DNA from: Sisyra terminalis
Lineage: Eukaryota > Arthropoda > Insecta > Neuroptera > Sisyridae
Direction of reading: 5' to 3'
DNA: 64,000 nucleotides
Assembly: GCA_958496175.1 (NCBI GenBank)
Contig: OY292274.1
Coordinates: forward strand, 52,586,630-52,650,629
How positions within the stretch are numbered: the stretch's first letter is position 1; the number at the start of each line of letters is the position of its first letter. Shown here piece after piece: positions 11,593-24,300 of this stretch. Position numbers and translations under genes: made by a program. The notes under the pieces are model-generated. The model searched no databases, was not told the DNA's origin, and worked only from the letters and a program-made list of their open reading frames with translations.

Positions 11593-12864
11593 TTCTGTGG
11601 ATATATTAGCGTTCATATTCAGATTAAACAAAAGCCATTGTTATTGCCTAAAGTGGTTTTCATTTAAGCAAATAACGGACTCCAGATAAAAAAAATGGTA
11701 TATTAAATCAAAAAGAAAAAAATGTTTGATCCTTGATTTGATTTAATTTTTTCCTTATAATCGATTATTAACTAATAATTAAATTCAATGATCAATTGTA
11801 ATCCTATCACATATGGATACTCTAACTTTCAATTCACGGTTTAAGCCGGAAAAAAAAGTTTAAATCGATTTTTATCTCTTTTAGAAGATTTTAATTTTAT
11901 TACCGAAAATTAACCTAATGTCATTGGGTTGGCGTTGAATATTTTATTAAGGGAAATTACACGGACGTGTAGACTTTGCGTTTGGAATACATTGCTGTGT
12001 GTTTCACAAATGGAGTGATAAAACGAATTATCATGGTAGGTTGAGGTTGAATTTGACTCTACATCTACATAGAACACTAATTATCACATTTCGAACTTAC
12101 GAAGGTATTACATTTCTATCATGTTACAATTGATGGTTATTTATATTACTTCAATGCAAACTATTTCACTCAAAATTTAATTTCAGTCGACTAATTCAAT
12201 TTGCCGTTTTTTTAACATTGGAAATGCATAGTCTAATTTTGGATTTGAGTAGTTTAAAAATACGACAGTACAAATAAAATTCAAAACATTTAAAATAATT
12301 GAACACTCAGATTATGCTTGACAAATATTTCTGTATACTCATAAGCAAAACAACTATAAAGAACTATAATAATATTAAGTTAATCTAACAAAAGTTGGTT
12401 AAGCTAGTGATAAAATCATGAACAGAAAACATCTAATTTTAATTAAGTATTTTTTTTAAAATGGTTCTAGATAAAAGGAAATATTATGATGCAATCATTC
12501 ACACTTATAAGTAAACCACAAAGTGCAATTTTAATTCATCAATTCAGATATTGTCCACACTTGTTATTTGTATAAATGTTAATATTCTTTGGAAATGATG
12601 TCTATGCGTTAATTATTGAATAACTCCATAATTCATTAACACATTAATAGATACAACAACGTACTTAAATACAATTGTCACAAAAAAGAATAACAGAAAT
12701 AAGTTTTTGAAGTATAGTTTTTGTTTAGGTTTATGGCCATCCAATGGTGTCTAAAACTTCTAAAAACTTCTGGTGTCTAAATGATTTGGTAGCATCCCCA
12801 CCAAGGCAAGTCAATAGAAACATTTTATTTTTAACAAAAGCGTAGGATTCGCTTTAAAAAATAA
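11593..12864. other. Unassigned AT-rich DNA
   Basis: No gene recognised. A short local duplication (TGGTGTCTAAA twice, around 12745-12780) is the only structure noted. Confidence 0.45.
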
Positions 12865-13660
12865 TACGAGAAGCGATTCTCCAATCTTCGTTTCGCAGAC
12901 GATACAACTTTAATTGCGAACAATGAGAGGGAGATGCAGGAAATAATTCGAATGCTGGAAATCGTGAGTTAAGACTTTGTTCTTAAAATTAACACCAATA
13001 CGACCAAAATAATGATCGTTGATCGCGGTAACGAAGATCAAAATCAGCTTAGAAGTACAATCCCTTTCTTGCCCTTAGTTGTAAATTGATTTGAATATCT
13101 AAGCTTGATAAAACATAAATCTGGTCATACAAGCGGGAAATAGGACGACGTATCCAAATCGCTAGATCTGCCGTGATACAACTATCAAAATTATGGAAAA
13201 ACCGCAAAATAATAAAAGTTACTAAAATCAATGATTAAAATGCAGGCTTTTCCTATCTTCTCCTATGCTTCGGTAACTTGGACTATCCGTGCAACTGATC
13301 AGCGACGAATTGATGTCTTAGTAAAGTGGGTTTGTAGAAGAATTCTGCGGATTCCATAGACGGTTAAAAGAATAAATACTTCTATCTTAAATGAAGTCAA
13401 GCTAGTCCAAAGTCTCATTTCATTGACGAATGGATAAATCTTTGGGTTTTCTGGAAATATCGCGCGTCACAAGACCATAGAAAAGCTGATGGTACAAGAA
13501 CGACCTCATTGGACATGAAAGTGTAGGTGATCCCGAAAAATTCGTGAATTCGAGTTTAACATTCGTAGCACGTTAAGTAAAAACATATAATCGCTGGAGA
13601 AGGACTGTCTAACAGATCCTGAAAAATTTGGAACTACCCGGGTGACAGCCACTTTAATCA
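12865..13660 (+). pseudogene. LINE reverse-transcriptase remnant with FADD motif
   Basis: The conceptual translation begins YEKRFSNLRFADDTTLIANN, and FADD (12891-12902) is the catalytic reverse-transcriptase motif. It continues EMQEIIRMLEIV, a stop at 12970, then DFVLKINTNTTKIMIVDRG. Further on it reads FPIFSYASVTWTIRATDQRR, then RRILRIP and later ARHKTIEKLMVQ. This is the C-terminal reverse-transcriptase and linker wording of the LINE lineages whose proteins carry YGxETWT...RRILRIPW. Several in-frame stops and frameshifts show it is dead. It is the same family as the copy at 60.1-60.9 kb on the minus strand. Confidence 0.85.
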
Positions 13661-14037
13661 CTATACATTAGCAGTGATGTTTGAATTAAGAAGAAGGGGA
13701 ATAAGGTTTGTAGATTTGGGATTTAAAGAATTTACGCGTTAAAAGATCTGATAACTTTTAAAACAGGACAAGTGTTATGAGGTTTTGATTCTTGGGTATA
13801 TGTATTCTATGTGAAATGTTTTTGACGGAATGTATATTTTTTTTGGTTAACGAAATATTTTCGTGTTAAACAAACGTTAATTATATAAAGGTTTTCTTAA
13901 AAATGTTTTCAGATGAACCCTGGATAAAAGTTATTTCTGAATTATTAAATTAATCATTATAAAATGACCGCTCAAAAGTTTAAATTTTTTGTAAGGCCTT
14001 AAGTTACTAAACACCATAGTATTTATAAGTATTACTT

Positions 14038-14997
14038 ACTAGCTGATCCCCGCATCTTCGACTGCGTAACGTAGGTGTAGATTATGTTTTCTTTTCAAAT
14101 TTGCCATTTGTAGTGGTATATGAAATTTTTTATTTTTCTTATTTCTTTTACGAAAAACATAATCATACTTAAAAACACTATTTTGTCAAGTTTAAAAAGA
14201 CACATTTAATAAACTGTTGCAAAGAATAAAATTGTTCTATGTAATAATCAATTAATTTTCAAAAAATATTTATAAATATCTAAAAAGAGTATGTCTATTG
14301 CGTATAGCTACGGTAGGTATACCTACCGTAGACCAAATAATCTGTAAATCAATCAGCATCTATACATAAATAAAAAATATCGCCAAGTTTAATAAAATTG
14401 GTCTTAATTATAAGTAAAATGGGGTGACCATGCGACATTTTTCAAATAACTTACATTTTTAAACTTGTGATATCTTTCGAATGGAATGTTCAAATTGAAT
14501 AACTCAAAAAGTTATATAATGGTATTGAGGCAAAGTTAAATATGAAGTCATTTATTTTGATTAGGATTAATCCCAGAGTACAAATAAAAGAGCTTTTATA
14601 ACGGTGGCATTTATATATATTTTTTAAAATGAAAAAACACTTATTGTGACATAAATATAATAGTTAGACATATGCTGTCGCTCTATTTTTGTAGATAATG
14701 ATATGTTCTACAAAATCGTACTACATTATTTTGTTCTATAACCAATAGTTTTCGCAGCGCACGCGATAAAAGAATGTTTTTTGGTAATTTTTTCAGACCT
14801 TGGGTTACATTATTGGAGTTTTAGTATGGATCCCTAACTTTTTTGAAAATTAATATAGCCTTTGTTCCCCGGAAATAGTGTAGCTTCCAAACAGTGAAAG
14901 AATTGTTCAAATTGGTGAAGTAGTTTCGGAGCCTATTCAAAGCAAACAAACAATCAAATCTTTCCTCTTTATAATAATAGATAGAAGATAGATAAAG
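14038..14997 (+). repeat. ~955-bp dispersed repeat, copy 1
   Basis: Starts ACTAGCTGATCCCCGC and ends TCCTCTTTATAATAATAG plus an ATAGATA-type tail. A closely similar copy begins at the same point at 48641. The layout (defined start, GTAGTTTCGGAG, CAAACAAACAATC and a short repeat tail) resembles a widespread class of insect non-LTR/SINE-like repeats, but I cannot name the clade. No open frame. It carries a 24-bp perfect palindrome at 14308-14331 whose half reads CTACGGTAGGTA. Confidence 0.75.
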
Positions 14998-16911
14998 AGG
15001 TGGTAATATAAAATGAACTGATTAATAATATTGTGATAAAATTAAGAACCAAAATTATTGGATAGGTCACATTGTAAGGGAAGATAAGATCATACATGAA
15101 GGAAAACTATTTTAAACCGAAACATAAAAAGGAAGAATTGCAAATATGAATTTAGTATTAACAGAATACATTTACCGATCTAAAAGATTTTGCAGGAAAC
15201 AGGGAACGTTTAGAGGTAAAAATAAACTACGCGGGAAATTAAATCCACAGGAAGCCAGATAAGAAAAAGATGAACAAATTTTTTATTCATTTCCTTCATA
15301 AAGTAGGAAATAAAGAAAAAAAAAATTTATTAATTTGAGTTTCTTGTAAAATCAGAACTTTGGAGCTTTAAAAATACATTTTAAATTTATTGAAATATCT
15401 GCTTTCGTTTGCAAGTGAAGAGAATTATAACACAATTGAGGACGTCCAACACTAACTATGTATGTATATGTGGGTATACGTAGTGAGTCAATGTGCTTTT
15501 GATATTTTATTTTTAACACTATTTTTTGCAGTCTATTGTAAGAAATACAAGTGAGAAGAGTTGAACGAAGAACAGCATAGGTTTTGACTGGAAAAAAGGG
15601 ATGAGAGTGTAGTTGAATGGAAGAAAGCCGATGCTACGACAACGATATTCCGGATACATTTGCATTGTAAGAGGTTTACACATTACACTGTTACGTAGCG
15701 CACAAAAGGATTCAATGATAAATGTCGAGAGATAAGTCTGAAATGTGATCAGAAAAATACATTATCACACTTTCTACACAATACGTTCAAATGCCTTTCT
15801 TCTGCAACTACTAGGTAGGTATTACATGTACACCGACTAAGAAACTTTTGTCGCTACTGTGACATCTATACATCCATTAGGTGGTAGTTAAAACCGCTGA
15901 CTATTGCTAAAATCAAATCGTTGATTTTAGAAAATTTCTAAAACATTTTCTCTCCTACCAGTCCAAACTGGGTGTTTTTTTTAAAAAGGAAACTTATAGT
16001 AGCAAGGAGATTAATAATAGTAGGAAAAAACCTGTATAAACCAATCAAAAATAAACGTTTTTGTACTCAGGTATAAACATGGCGAAAAAAAACAGTAAAA
16101 AAATTTAATTTCAGATAATCGATTCGATATTCCAAATAAATAGCACTAAAGCACGCCACAATGTCTACCAGCTATAAACTTCAATTAATTTACGATTGGG
16201 GTAAAGGCGTCGGTCTTTTGTAGCGTGTTTATTAGTTCAAAATATAAGTAAAGATGTTCACGATGAGGCTATGCTAAAGCTGATGTTGATTTTGACGCTG
16301 ACGTACTAGACAGTAAAGTTCAAAGCCTCTTTGGTCACACAGACTTAGGTAAACTCTTATTAGAATATCTTAATATTGATATTTTGATTATGTAAATAAA
16401 TCAAAATTTACAAACTGCATCTCTCATTAATATGCTTTACTCTTTACCAGAATACAGAAAATTGGAAACGAATTGATTGAACTAACTAATTAAACTAAAA
16501 CTTTTCAACATAAAAGTTTGGTAACTAAAAGATTTTTTTATAATTATTTTTTGAGCATATTACTTCATGTATTTTTCTATCATAAACCAGGCGTGAATTA
16601 TGGTGCTTAAATCGATCAAAAGTACCAGTAAAATATATTAAAAATTCTCTAAACTGTAAGCTAAACGTTTTTCTTCAAGACACCCTAAAATATTGGTATT
16701 TAAAGTTCTTTAGAGACAAAAAGATAAAGATTAGCAGACTTTGAATCTTGGAATTCAAATATAGGATTATTTAAACGATCCATTCATCCATACTTAATTA
16801 AAACTGATAAAAAATAATTAGCGAACTGTAACTATATTAGTTTTCTTAGTATTTAAGAACAGAATTAGTATTAAATATGAGAGGTGGCACTTCAAAAGAA
16901 ACAAGAACGTA
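14998..16911. other. Unassigned DNA
   Basis: No gene recognised. The part near 15540-15960 is more GC-balanced than its surroundings but has no open frame with family features. Confidence 0.45.
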
Positions 16912-17447
16912 CAGTCCCTGGCCATATTATTAGACGCACTTAAGATTTTATATAAAATGAACATATTCTACTATAATAAATTTAATATTGTTTATTTTTG
17001 ACATTATAAAAAGTTGTATTGATTTTTAAGAAATATATTTTCTGGATAAGGGTAAAACCTTGTTTATTATCCCTATAACCCTACTTTAAGATAATAACCT
17101 TGATTTGAAAGCCATTGAAAATATGTGGAAATTACTGAAGAAAAAAATAGCTAAAGAAGTGGTCACAACAGAAAAATAGTTCTTAGAAAAAATATTCACG
17201 TATGGAACCATCATCCACAAATACAGCAGACGGTATTGTCCTACATAGATAGCATACTGCGCAGAATGGGAGCCTAAATATCAGTAAACGGGGTTTCAAT
17301 TAAATACTAAACAATTCAACTCGTAAGAATTAAGAAGTTTAAAAAATTTAATGGTAAAAAATTATTTTTTGTAAATATGATTTTTGGTCACGCTAATTGA
17401 TAATAAGCGTAAACCTACAGTACGTCTATTAATACGACCAGGGACTG
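16912..17447 (+). mobile_element. Internally deleted Tc1/mariner element
   Basis: The left end CAGTCCCTGGCCATATTATT, continuing into AGACGCACTT, is matched at the right end by the reverse complement (CAGTCCCTGGTCGTATTAAT, then AGACGTACTG). Both ends are flanked by TA (16910-16911 and 17448-17449), the target-site duplication of Tc1/mariner elements. The remnant is 536 bp, where full elements are usually 1.3 kb or more, so most of the transposase gene is deleted. The retained end of that gene (17096-17310) is listed separately. Confidence 0.9.
17096..17310 (+). pseudogene. Tc1-type transposase C-terminus, frameshifted
   Basis: Frame 1 reads NLDLKAIENMWKLLKKKIAK. This corresponds to the family's SPDLNPIEN-x-W block, which holds the third catalytic acidic residue; the glutamate of IEN is kept. 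The frame hits a stop after VVTTEK. A shifted frame continues HHPQIQQTVLSYIDSILRRM and ends ISVNGVSIKY at a stop, the usual C-terminal layout. The first two catalytic aspartates are deleted, so the protein cannot be functional. Confidence 0.85.
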
Positions 17448-18515
17448 TATAGTGTATATAGGTAAAGGTATAAGTATAAACAGAGATTCATAGGTATACA
17501 AACATATACATTCCTCATAACATAATTCACGCTATAAAATATGTCGACAGATGATTGGGTTGTTTTTAAACAATTGAAATTATAAAAGAACAAACTGTGG
17601 CTATTTTGTAGAACTTTAAGTGTTCTACAAAAATATTTTTGTAGAAAAAATCATAAGAAACAAAGAAAAAAATATATGGAAGAAGGTGCATAACCCGTAG
17701 ATATTAACATCTAAAGTTAAAATAAATATATCTGCTCTTTGTGCGTACAAACTTTAGAACCTATTTGGGTAAAATAGAAAAGAAAATTACGATACACACT
17801 AGTTGATCCATAAATTTGAGATAGTAAAGAAGATATAATTGATTTATGAGTAAATAAGAACGGATCGGATTTCAATATATCAAATTATTGATATAGTGTT
17901 AATAAAATGTCAATATACAACTCAAGCTAGCTTAGCATAAAACGACCAAGACCAAGTCAATTTTGACTATGTCCAATAAAGGTTTTAATCTTAAAGTATA
18001 CATTTACTGATTCAAAGTTTCAGCCAATGGCTTTGCAAATATTGGATTATTTGAATATGCTTTCTTAAAGCTTAATTAATCGTATTGAAGTTTAAGTAAA
18101 TCCAAAACTTAATTGAAAAAAAATAATATAATCAGCTTTGTATGTTTTATACTGACGCTTTATTATGTAATATGTCAAAAGCTCTGTCAATGTGATTTGC
18201 GGTTTTGTTTTATCAATTTTACGTAAAGAAAGAATTCCTAGAGAAATAGGAAAATGGTTCTGTCAAAGATTTAGAATTGCACTAGGGTATGTGATTAGAT
18301 TTGAGAACTTAAGACATTTTAGTACATTATTGCAGAAAATATTATACACATTTTATAAAAAAAAAATAGAAAATCCATGGAATAAAGATTAAATTTGTAT
18401 AATCAATTAGTTGTTTTAATCAGAGCTGTCTGATTTTGAGTGGTGAAAGCATCCCTATCGCTATGAATAAAAGCTGCGATTGTGAGAACTACATAAAATA
18501 TGCACACATTTTTTT
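17448..18515. other. Unassigned AT-rich DNA
   Basis: No gene or repeat recognised. A 66-codon frame at 18192-18392 has no family features. Confidence 0.45.
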
Positions 18516-18537
18516 CAGCGACGATTCTTCGTCGCTG
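18516..18537. repeat. Perfect 9-bp hairpin
   Basis: CAGCGACGA, a TTCT loop, then TCGTCGCTG. The stem is GC-rich in an AT-rich setting and lies just outside the mosaic element at 18590-19272, perhaps marking its edge. Confidence 0.6.
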
Positions 18538-18589
18538 GTGCAAGTTCTATGAAACTTGCTCACTAGAAAATTCCTGAGATGAAAATTTC

Positions 18590-19272
18590 CCACAAAAAGT
18601 TGTGAACCAATATTTTTCCACCCACGAAAGTTGAACTCATAGAAATTTACTCAATTCAGAGAAAAAATTCCTTACATAGAAATTAACGCACTATGATATA
18701 TCCTCACATAGAGATTAGCCCACAGGAAAACATTATAATTTTAACATTGATAAGTATTATTTTATTATAAGAAAAATAATTATTACTTGATGATGACAGT
18801 CAAAAACTGTTGAAAAACGTCGTAATAAAGAAGAAATTGAGTCTCATAAGACATATATTACTATCCATTAATTTAATCAATATAAAGCTTAATGTTATTT
18901 TATTATTAGTATTGTAATACATAACTAACCTATTTGAAAAAAAACGTCTTTTTTTTAAAAATTTATAAATTTAAAAATAAAGGAAAGGACTTTTGATCCT
19001 TTTAGTGATGTCAATATCTGGCAATGTTTCAGTTTCTACTTTGTCTCATATAACTCGCAATTTTTTTTAATTAATTCAATTTTTATATGGCAATATATCG
19101 TTATCCTAACAAAACTATTACAGCACTAATAAAAAAGAAATACTAAATCAAATATTAAATAAAATATTTTTTCCTGGGTTAATTAATACCTATGTGAGGA
19201 TCATTGTGCCTTAATTTCTGTGTAAGGAAATTTCAATGTTGGCAACTTTCGTGAGAGCAACTTTCTGTGGGT
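18590..19272. mobile_element. Mosaic fold-back region with inverted outer arms
   Basis: The outer arms are diverged inverted repeats. CCTTACATAGAAATTAACGC, continuing to CCTCACATAG (about 18670-18711), matches the reverse complement of CTATGTGAGGATC and TTAATTTCTGTGTAAGG (19190-19230). CCCACAAAAAGTTG at 18590 corresponds to CAACTTTCTGTGGG near 19260. Inside the arms lie a half copy of the hammerhead-bearing element (18768-18875) and a stretch resembling the 5270/6054 MITE ends (19005-19080). It looks like nested insertions into one palindromic element. Confidence 0.5.
18768..18875 (+). repeat. Half copy of the hammerhead-bearing fold-back element
   Basis: Matches the right arm of the 36057-36376 element from its centre outward (ATAATTATTAC, GATGATGACAGTCAAAAAC, GTAATAAAGAAGAAATTGAG, TCTCATAAGACATATATTAC). 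Only one arm is present. The hammerhead-like core spans 18780-18828. Stem I (TTATTAC/GTAATAA) is intact, but the core reads TTGATGA, so the conserved first C is lost, and stem III is altered (GAAAAACGTC). It is probably inactive. Confidence 0.75.
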
Positions 19273-21179
19273 AAATTTCGTGTGAGATTTTGATATTTAA
19301 ATTTCGATATTAAAATCCAACTTAAAAACTAATAACTAAACAATTTCATAATGAAAAAGTCTTAAATTATTTGAATCATGCTCATCATTGGACTATAATA
19401 CTCTTGCATGGCATACGTGAAGCATTGAGAATAAGTTATAATATTATCATACGCATATAGATCAAGATCGCCAACAACTTTTAGCCTTATATTTCACTCC
19501 AAAACATTTTTGCTAGTATTCATAATTCAATTTTATGAACTACCAATTCCCGATTAATTAACAAACAATCTGATAATTTTTTAATTAACCAAATTTAGTC
19601 TTAAATCTCGTTACTTTGAGAGCATAAAATAGAGTGAGTATTACTTAATTAAGAATATTAAATGTATTTTCAATTTTATGACACTTGAAAGTTTGTAACA
19701 TTATGCAACAAAACTATAATAAAGAAGGTGTGGGACTCTCATTACTACTTCTTAATGCTTTTACCAAAGGTTCACTGAAGTGGAAATGGAACTGTGCACA
19801 TATACACGTATATACCTCATTACATATATTCTCGTATTATACATCGGAAGTTTAGCTGTACATATATGTAGTTACACAGCACACATATGCATCTCATCTA
19901 CACTTGGTGACAACATGAAGTGTGAGTGACTGGAATAAGTTGATTTCGTTAAGTAATTCGCTGAACTATATTTGCAACTGACGAAGTGAACAGCGAAATA
20001 GGTTTCAGAACATCTAATAACAGTTGAAGAACATTAGTTGAATGCATGCTGAAAATTGGAAAACGAACATAAAAAATTCAATACTGGAAATTAACAATAA
20101 AAGAAAAATTGAGGATAAAAGTAAAGCTCGTGCAAAACTTATGTAATCAGACCGCAAGATTGCAGATTTCTCTATTGCTATTGTAAAATCAGTTATTATA
20201 TTTGACTTGGAAATATGAACTACACAACAAGAACTAGAGATAAAAAAATGAAAATATTTAAAAGCTAACTAACAAATAAAAAATACAAATAGAATAAAAA
20301 GGCAATTTAATTTGTTTCTTTCACGGAAATGTTCCATGACTTAACAAAAACTCGTATTTTAGGAGTTTTTTTTTCTTAAGAAAACTCCTGGAGGCACATA
20401 TAAAGAAATAATTTTTTATTAGATAAAAAATACTTTAAGTATACTACAGTATTTTTTTTTTGTTTTTCAGCACTCAACAAAGGATTCATATCGAAAAGTT
20501 CTTTAGAATTTTTTTTATTCCTTGAAATAGTTTGGATTTTGCAGTAGGTATTAATAAAAGAGAAGTAAATGTGGCTTATTATTCAGGCAATTAAAATTGA
20601 CGCTACTGTACGTAGTGGCTTCTTTTCATAACTATAAAAAATATACTAAAAATGTCTTTAATTCATAGAATTCGATTCACATCAAATCCATCATTTACTT
20701 TACGACTTTTACGAGAAAAAAATTTAATATTTGATGTTGTAGAACTATTGAAATTTTTGGCATACATATTTAAAAAGGGAATGAATTGTTTAGTTCAACC
20801 TAAGGAACTCACCAACATAGAAAAAGCAATTCCGATATATTTAATTTTTGTTTTCATAAATTGTAGAAGAATAGTATAGACATATTTTTTTAAAAATTTT
20901 TCATTTTTAGAATACAGGAATGGTTTTTTGCAGAAGAAAATGTACTAACCAAATAATTTTTATGTGAAAGGATTTTCTGGATATCGATATCTCAAAAAAT
21001 ATTTTTCGTAAAGTTTAACATTGGTAAATTATAAATACATGAAGAGCTTAGTTAAAAGGTAAAAGGTTCAGAGACTCAGCAACGCTAAGCGGTTGAATTT
21101 TAAAATAATGTCATTTTTAACTAATTTTTAATTACTTTTTTTTAAACTTTATGTATCTTGGAAGTTTAATAATTGATTT
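19273..21179. other. Unassigned DNA
   Basis: No gene recognised. The segment 19715-20060 is less AT-rich than its surroundings and free of recognised repeats. It could be conserved non-coding DNA, but nothing in it proves that. Confidence 0.4.
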
Positions 21180-21370
21180 TACCAATACACCGTGTATATA
21201 AAAATGAATTATTAATTATGACAATTATTATTAACAAAGTTATAGCGATTTTTTACGAACACCTGAGGAAGGCTCAATAAAGGGGTCGAAATGTCACATG
21301 TAAAAACAAAGTTTTAACTGCTTATTTTTGATTCTAGCCCTCTGAGAATTTTATTAATAAATTACTACTT
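21180..21370 (+). repeat. Half copy of the 56.5-kb fold-back element
   Basis: Contains ACACCTGAGGAAGGCTCAAT and GTCGAAATGTCACATG, then AGCCCTCTGAGAATTTTATT. It matches one arm of the inverted repeat at 56478-56863. The hammerhead-like order CTGAGGA, hairpin, GAAATGTC is recognisable at 21263-21295 but degraded. Confidence 0.6.
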
Positions 21371-24300
21371 TTTGATGTTACTCGACCGTTGGCATTAATT
21401 TTAGAAGCAAGTCGCCCGTGGTCATCAAAAGTTTGGCTACCCTTGCCCTAGAAGAATATGGAGTAAAGTAACCTCCCGTGAAATATTCAAAGTCTAACAA
21501 CTGACAAATGGTAAAAATTGGCAATTGAATGAAATCAAAATGACAGTTGAACCCAGAATAACCCAGAATAAAATATTTCACTTACACATATTTCTTTATA
21601 ATATTTGTTCTCTGTTTTTTTCGACTTACGTACATATGTTCGTCTGTTGTTATTATGTAGATATAAAACCCACAATCTTGATGCAACCAATATTTTAAGA
21701 ACAAATTATTTACAACAATTTTCTTTCCTTTTGTAAGAAATTTGTTTTAAAATTGTCGGAAAAAAATACCATCTGACGATAATGGCTACCCACTATTGAA
21801 ATGCGTTGTGAAAAAGAAAATTGAGTCAAACGACGCAAATAAAATTCATTAATTATTCCTAAAATTTAAGAAATTTAATGCATAGTCAAATGTATTATTC
21901 GGCTGAAAAAATCGTTTTTAGGACACCCAAACGTCTCTTTATGGAAAAAATAGATACTTTTATAATAATAAGCTATACACTTAATTGTTTTGCTGTAGTT
22001 CACTTTTCACGAATTTGATTTTTGAGGTTTCAGGTCGGTTTCAAAATAATATAAAGAGATAACTTTTTAATATTTTATTTGATCGTTATGAAATCGCAAA
22101 ACGTTTTCTGCTAAAAGACAAATAGTGAAGGTATGACAAACAAGACGAACAAGATGTATAAAACCGTGCTGAAATCCCATTACTATTGATTCACAAAATT
22201 CTTTTCTGCTCTGATGAGTATCTGTTCAGTTGCATGCAACGAGGTGACAACTTGAAGACATTGGGAATAAAATCCCATTCTATGCAAACACGAACACCCC
22301 CCCGATTCGGCATATGTTCAAATAGTGAATTTATTTGAACGGCAACGAAATATTTATATTATTTCAGTAAAATTTAGAGGAATAAAATAAAATTTGAGGG
22401 GTTAAGTCGTTGTACATTTCTGTGTCGGGGTATGTTTTTTTTTTATATTTGAGAAAAATTCTTTTAAAAGATGAGGGTAGTAAAAGGGAGGTGGTTTTAT
22501 CGCATATTAACATAGGAATGAAAAAATTGTTCTGAATAAAAAGAAGAGTTAGCTAGTAAAAATCAAAGCAGAAGTATCAGGAGATGGCCTGTTTGACCTC
22601 TTGGTTTTATTCGATATGAGAGTTTTCTGTTCGTTCTAATAGTGAGGATGGCAACAAAACGAAGCAAACAATAAACTGCGACACATCTGAAACGCTCGTT
22701 ACAAATTGGATTTCCGTAAAAGCTGTCGTACAAGTGATATAAAAATAGCATTGAACGTACAGAAGTACAGTGCACACCAATGATAGAAACAATAACTGTC
22801 ATAATATCATATTGGAACAATCATCTCCTGCTCGGTAATCCCGTCTGTGGAAGGTTCACTAGATTCAAACATTTGGAAGGATAGCATTTTCTCATCGATG
22901 GAAAAATGGAAAACTTTACTTAGCCCATCGGTGTGTTTCAATGAAAGATGTCAAGCAAATATTTTCTTTGTGTATATGTACGTACATAATATAAAATTGG
23001 CTCAGCGAGGACTTTTCTAATAATATTTGTATGTATGTGGATGTGAGTGAGTGTGTTTGTTTGGATGTGACATCTACGAAATGATTTTCTTGAATTCTTT
23101 CCTCATCATGTCATTTCTTGTACAAATATTTATTTTATTTTCTACCATACTGTTCGATATGACATAAACTCATATCAGACTGAAATGAAAGGGGCAAATT
23201 CGTCACAATCGTTTCTATTTACGTATAATATATTAAATTTTTAAGCTTTCATTTTTCTTTAAACACTTTACTATAATAAGCATCTAAAAATAGTGCAATG
23301 AGTACAACTGCTGCAGAAATAGAACATCCAATGTGCAGTATATAAGTGATGCCAATTCTATGAACTTTCATTGACTTATTCTAAGTAAATATTCAAGACA
23401 GAGTTTAATCATACATTTTTTGTCGTCAGAAATGCTCAATTATTTGCTAAGAAAACTCTATGAAACGTGGAAAATTTAATCACGCTTCCAATCATATAAA
23501 CACGAGTTATGTTTATTACTGAAGACGCTACCTTATTAAAATATTATGAGAAGCAACATTGAAAAATATTTCTTCATATTATTTTACGGAAGATAAAAAT
23601 TGTTTAATGAAATAACGACGTAAAAACTTTTAAACGAAATTTATTTATTTATTTTCATGACATTATCTTCTCCTCTAAAACTATCCGATTATCCAGTTTA
23701 AATGACACCAGAAGCAATATGCTCACAAAAGTACAATTTGTTGACTTCTGAAGTTATATTTTGACATTATATGGTAACAAATGTGATACCCAACAGAAGT
23801 AAAGAGAAGTAAGAAGTAAAGTAAGTAAGAACTAAACAAAAGTAAAAACTTGATTTTCGTAATGGAATTTAAAATAGTTCAAAATTTTTAACAAATTGCT
23901 AATATCCTATTTAGATATTAGACTATTCCATTAAAATTATCAAAAATTTTAAAGAAAATTGTTTTGTGAAAATGGACATTATGTAGCTTAATTTTTATGA
24001 ATGATTACATTTACTGCTAAATCCTTGGAATTTCTCATCATTGGGAAAAAACATAACCATGATAACATAAGACAACATAAGATATTAAATATATTGTTAA
24101 AAAAATAAATTATCCAAATTTTGAGCTAAACAAAATATAGCTCAAAAACCCGCGACGGCCAGACCTTTGTTATTTTATAAAAGCTCTATAAGTTTATAGA
24201 TTATTTTTATAAGTTGGACATATACCCAAAATCACTAATGATCAGCGACAATGGAGTTTTGATGGTGGTTACTTTGACAAGTAACACATAGTGAAGGTAA

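Noticed and set aside
22563..22820. 85-codon minus-strand frame with a GC-balanced composition
   Set aside because: No family motif, no splice borders, and an overlapping frame of similar length in another phase; looks like chance in a less AT-rich patch.
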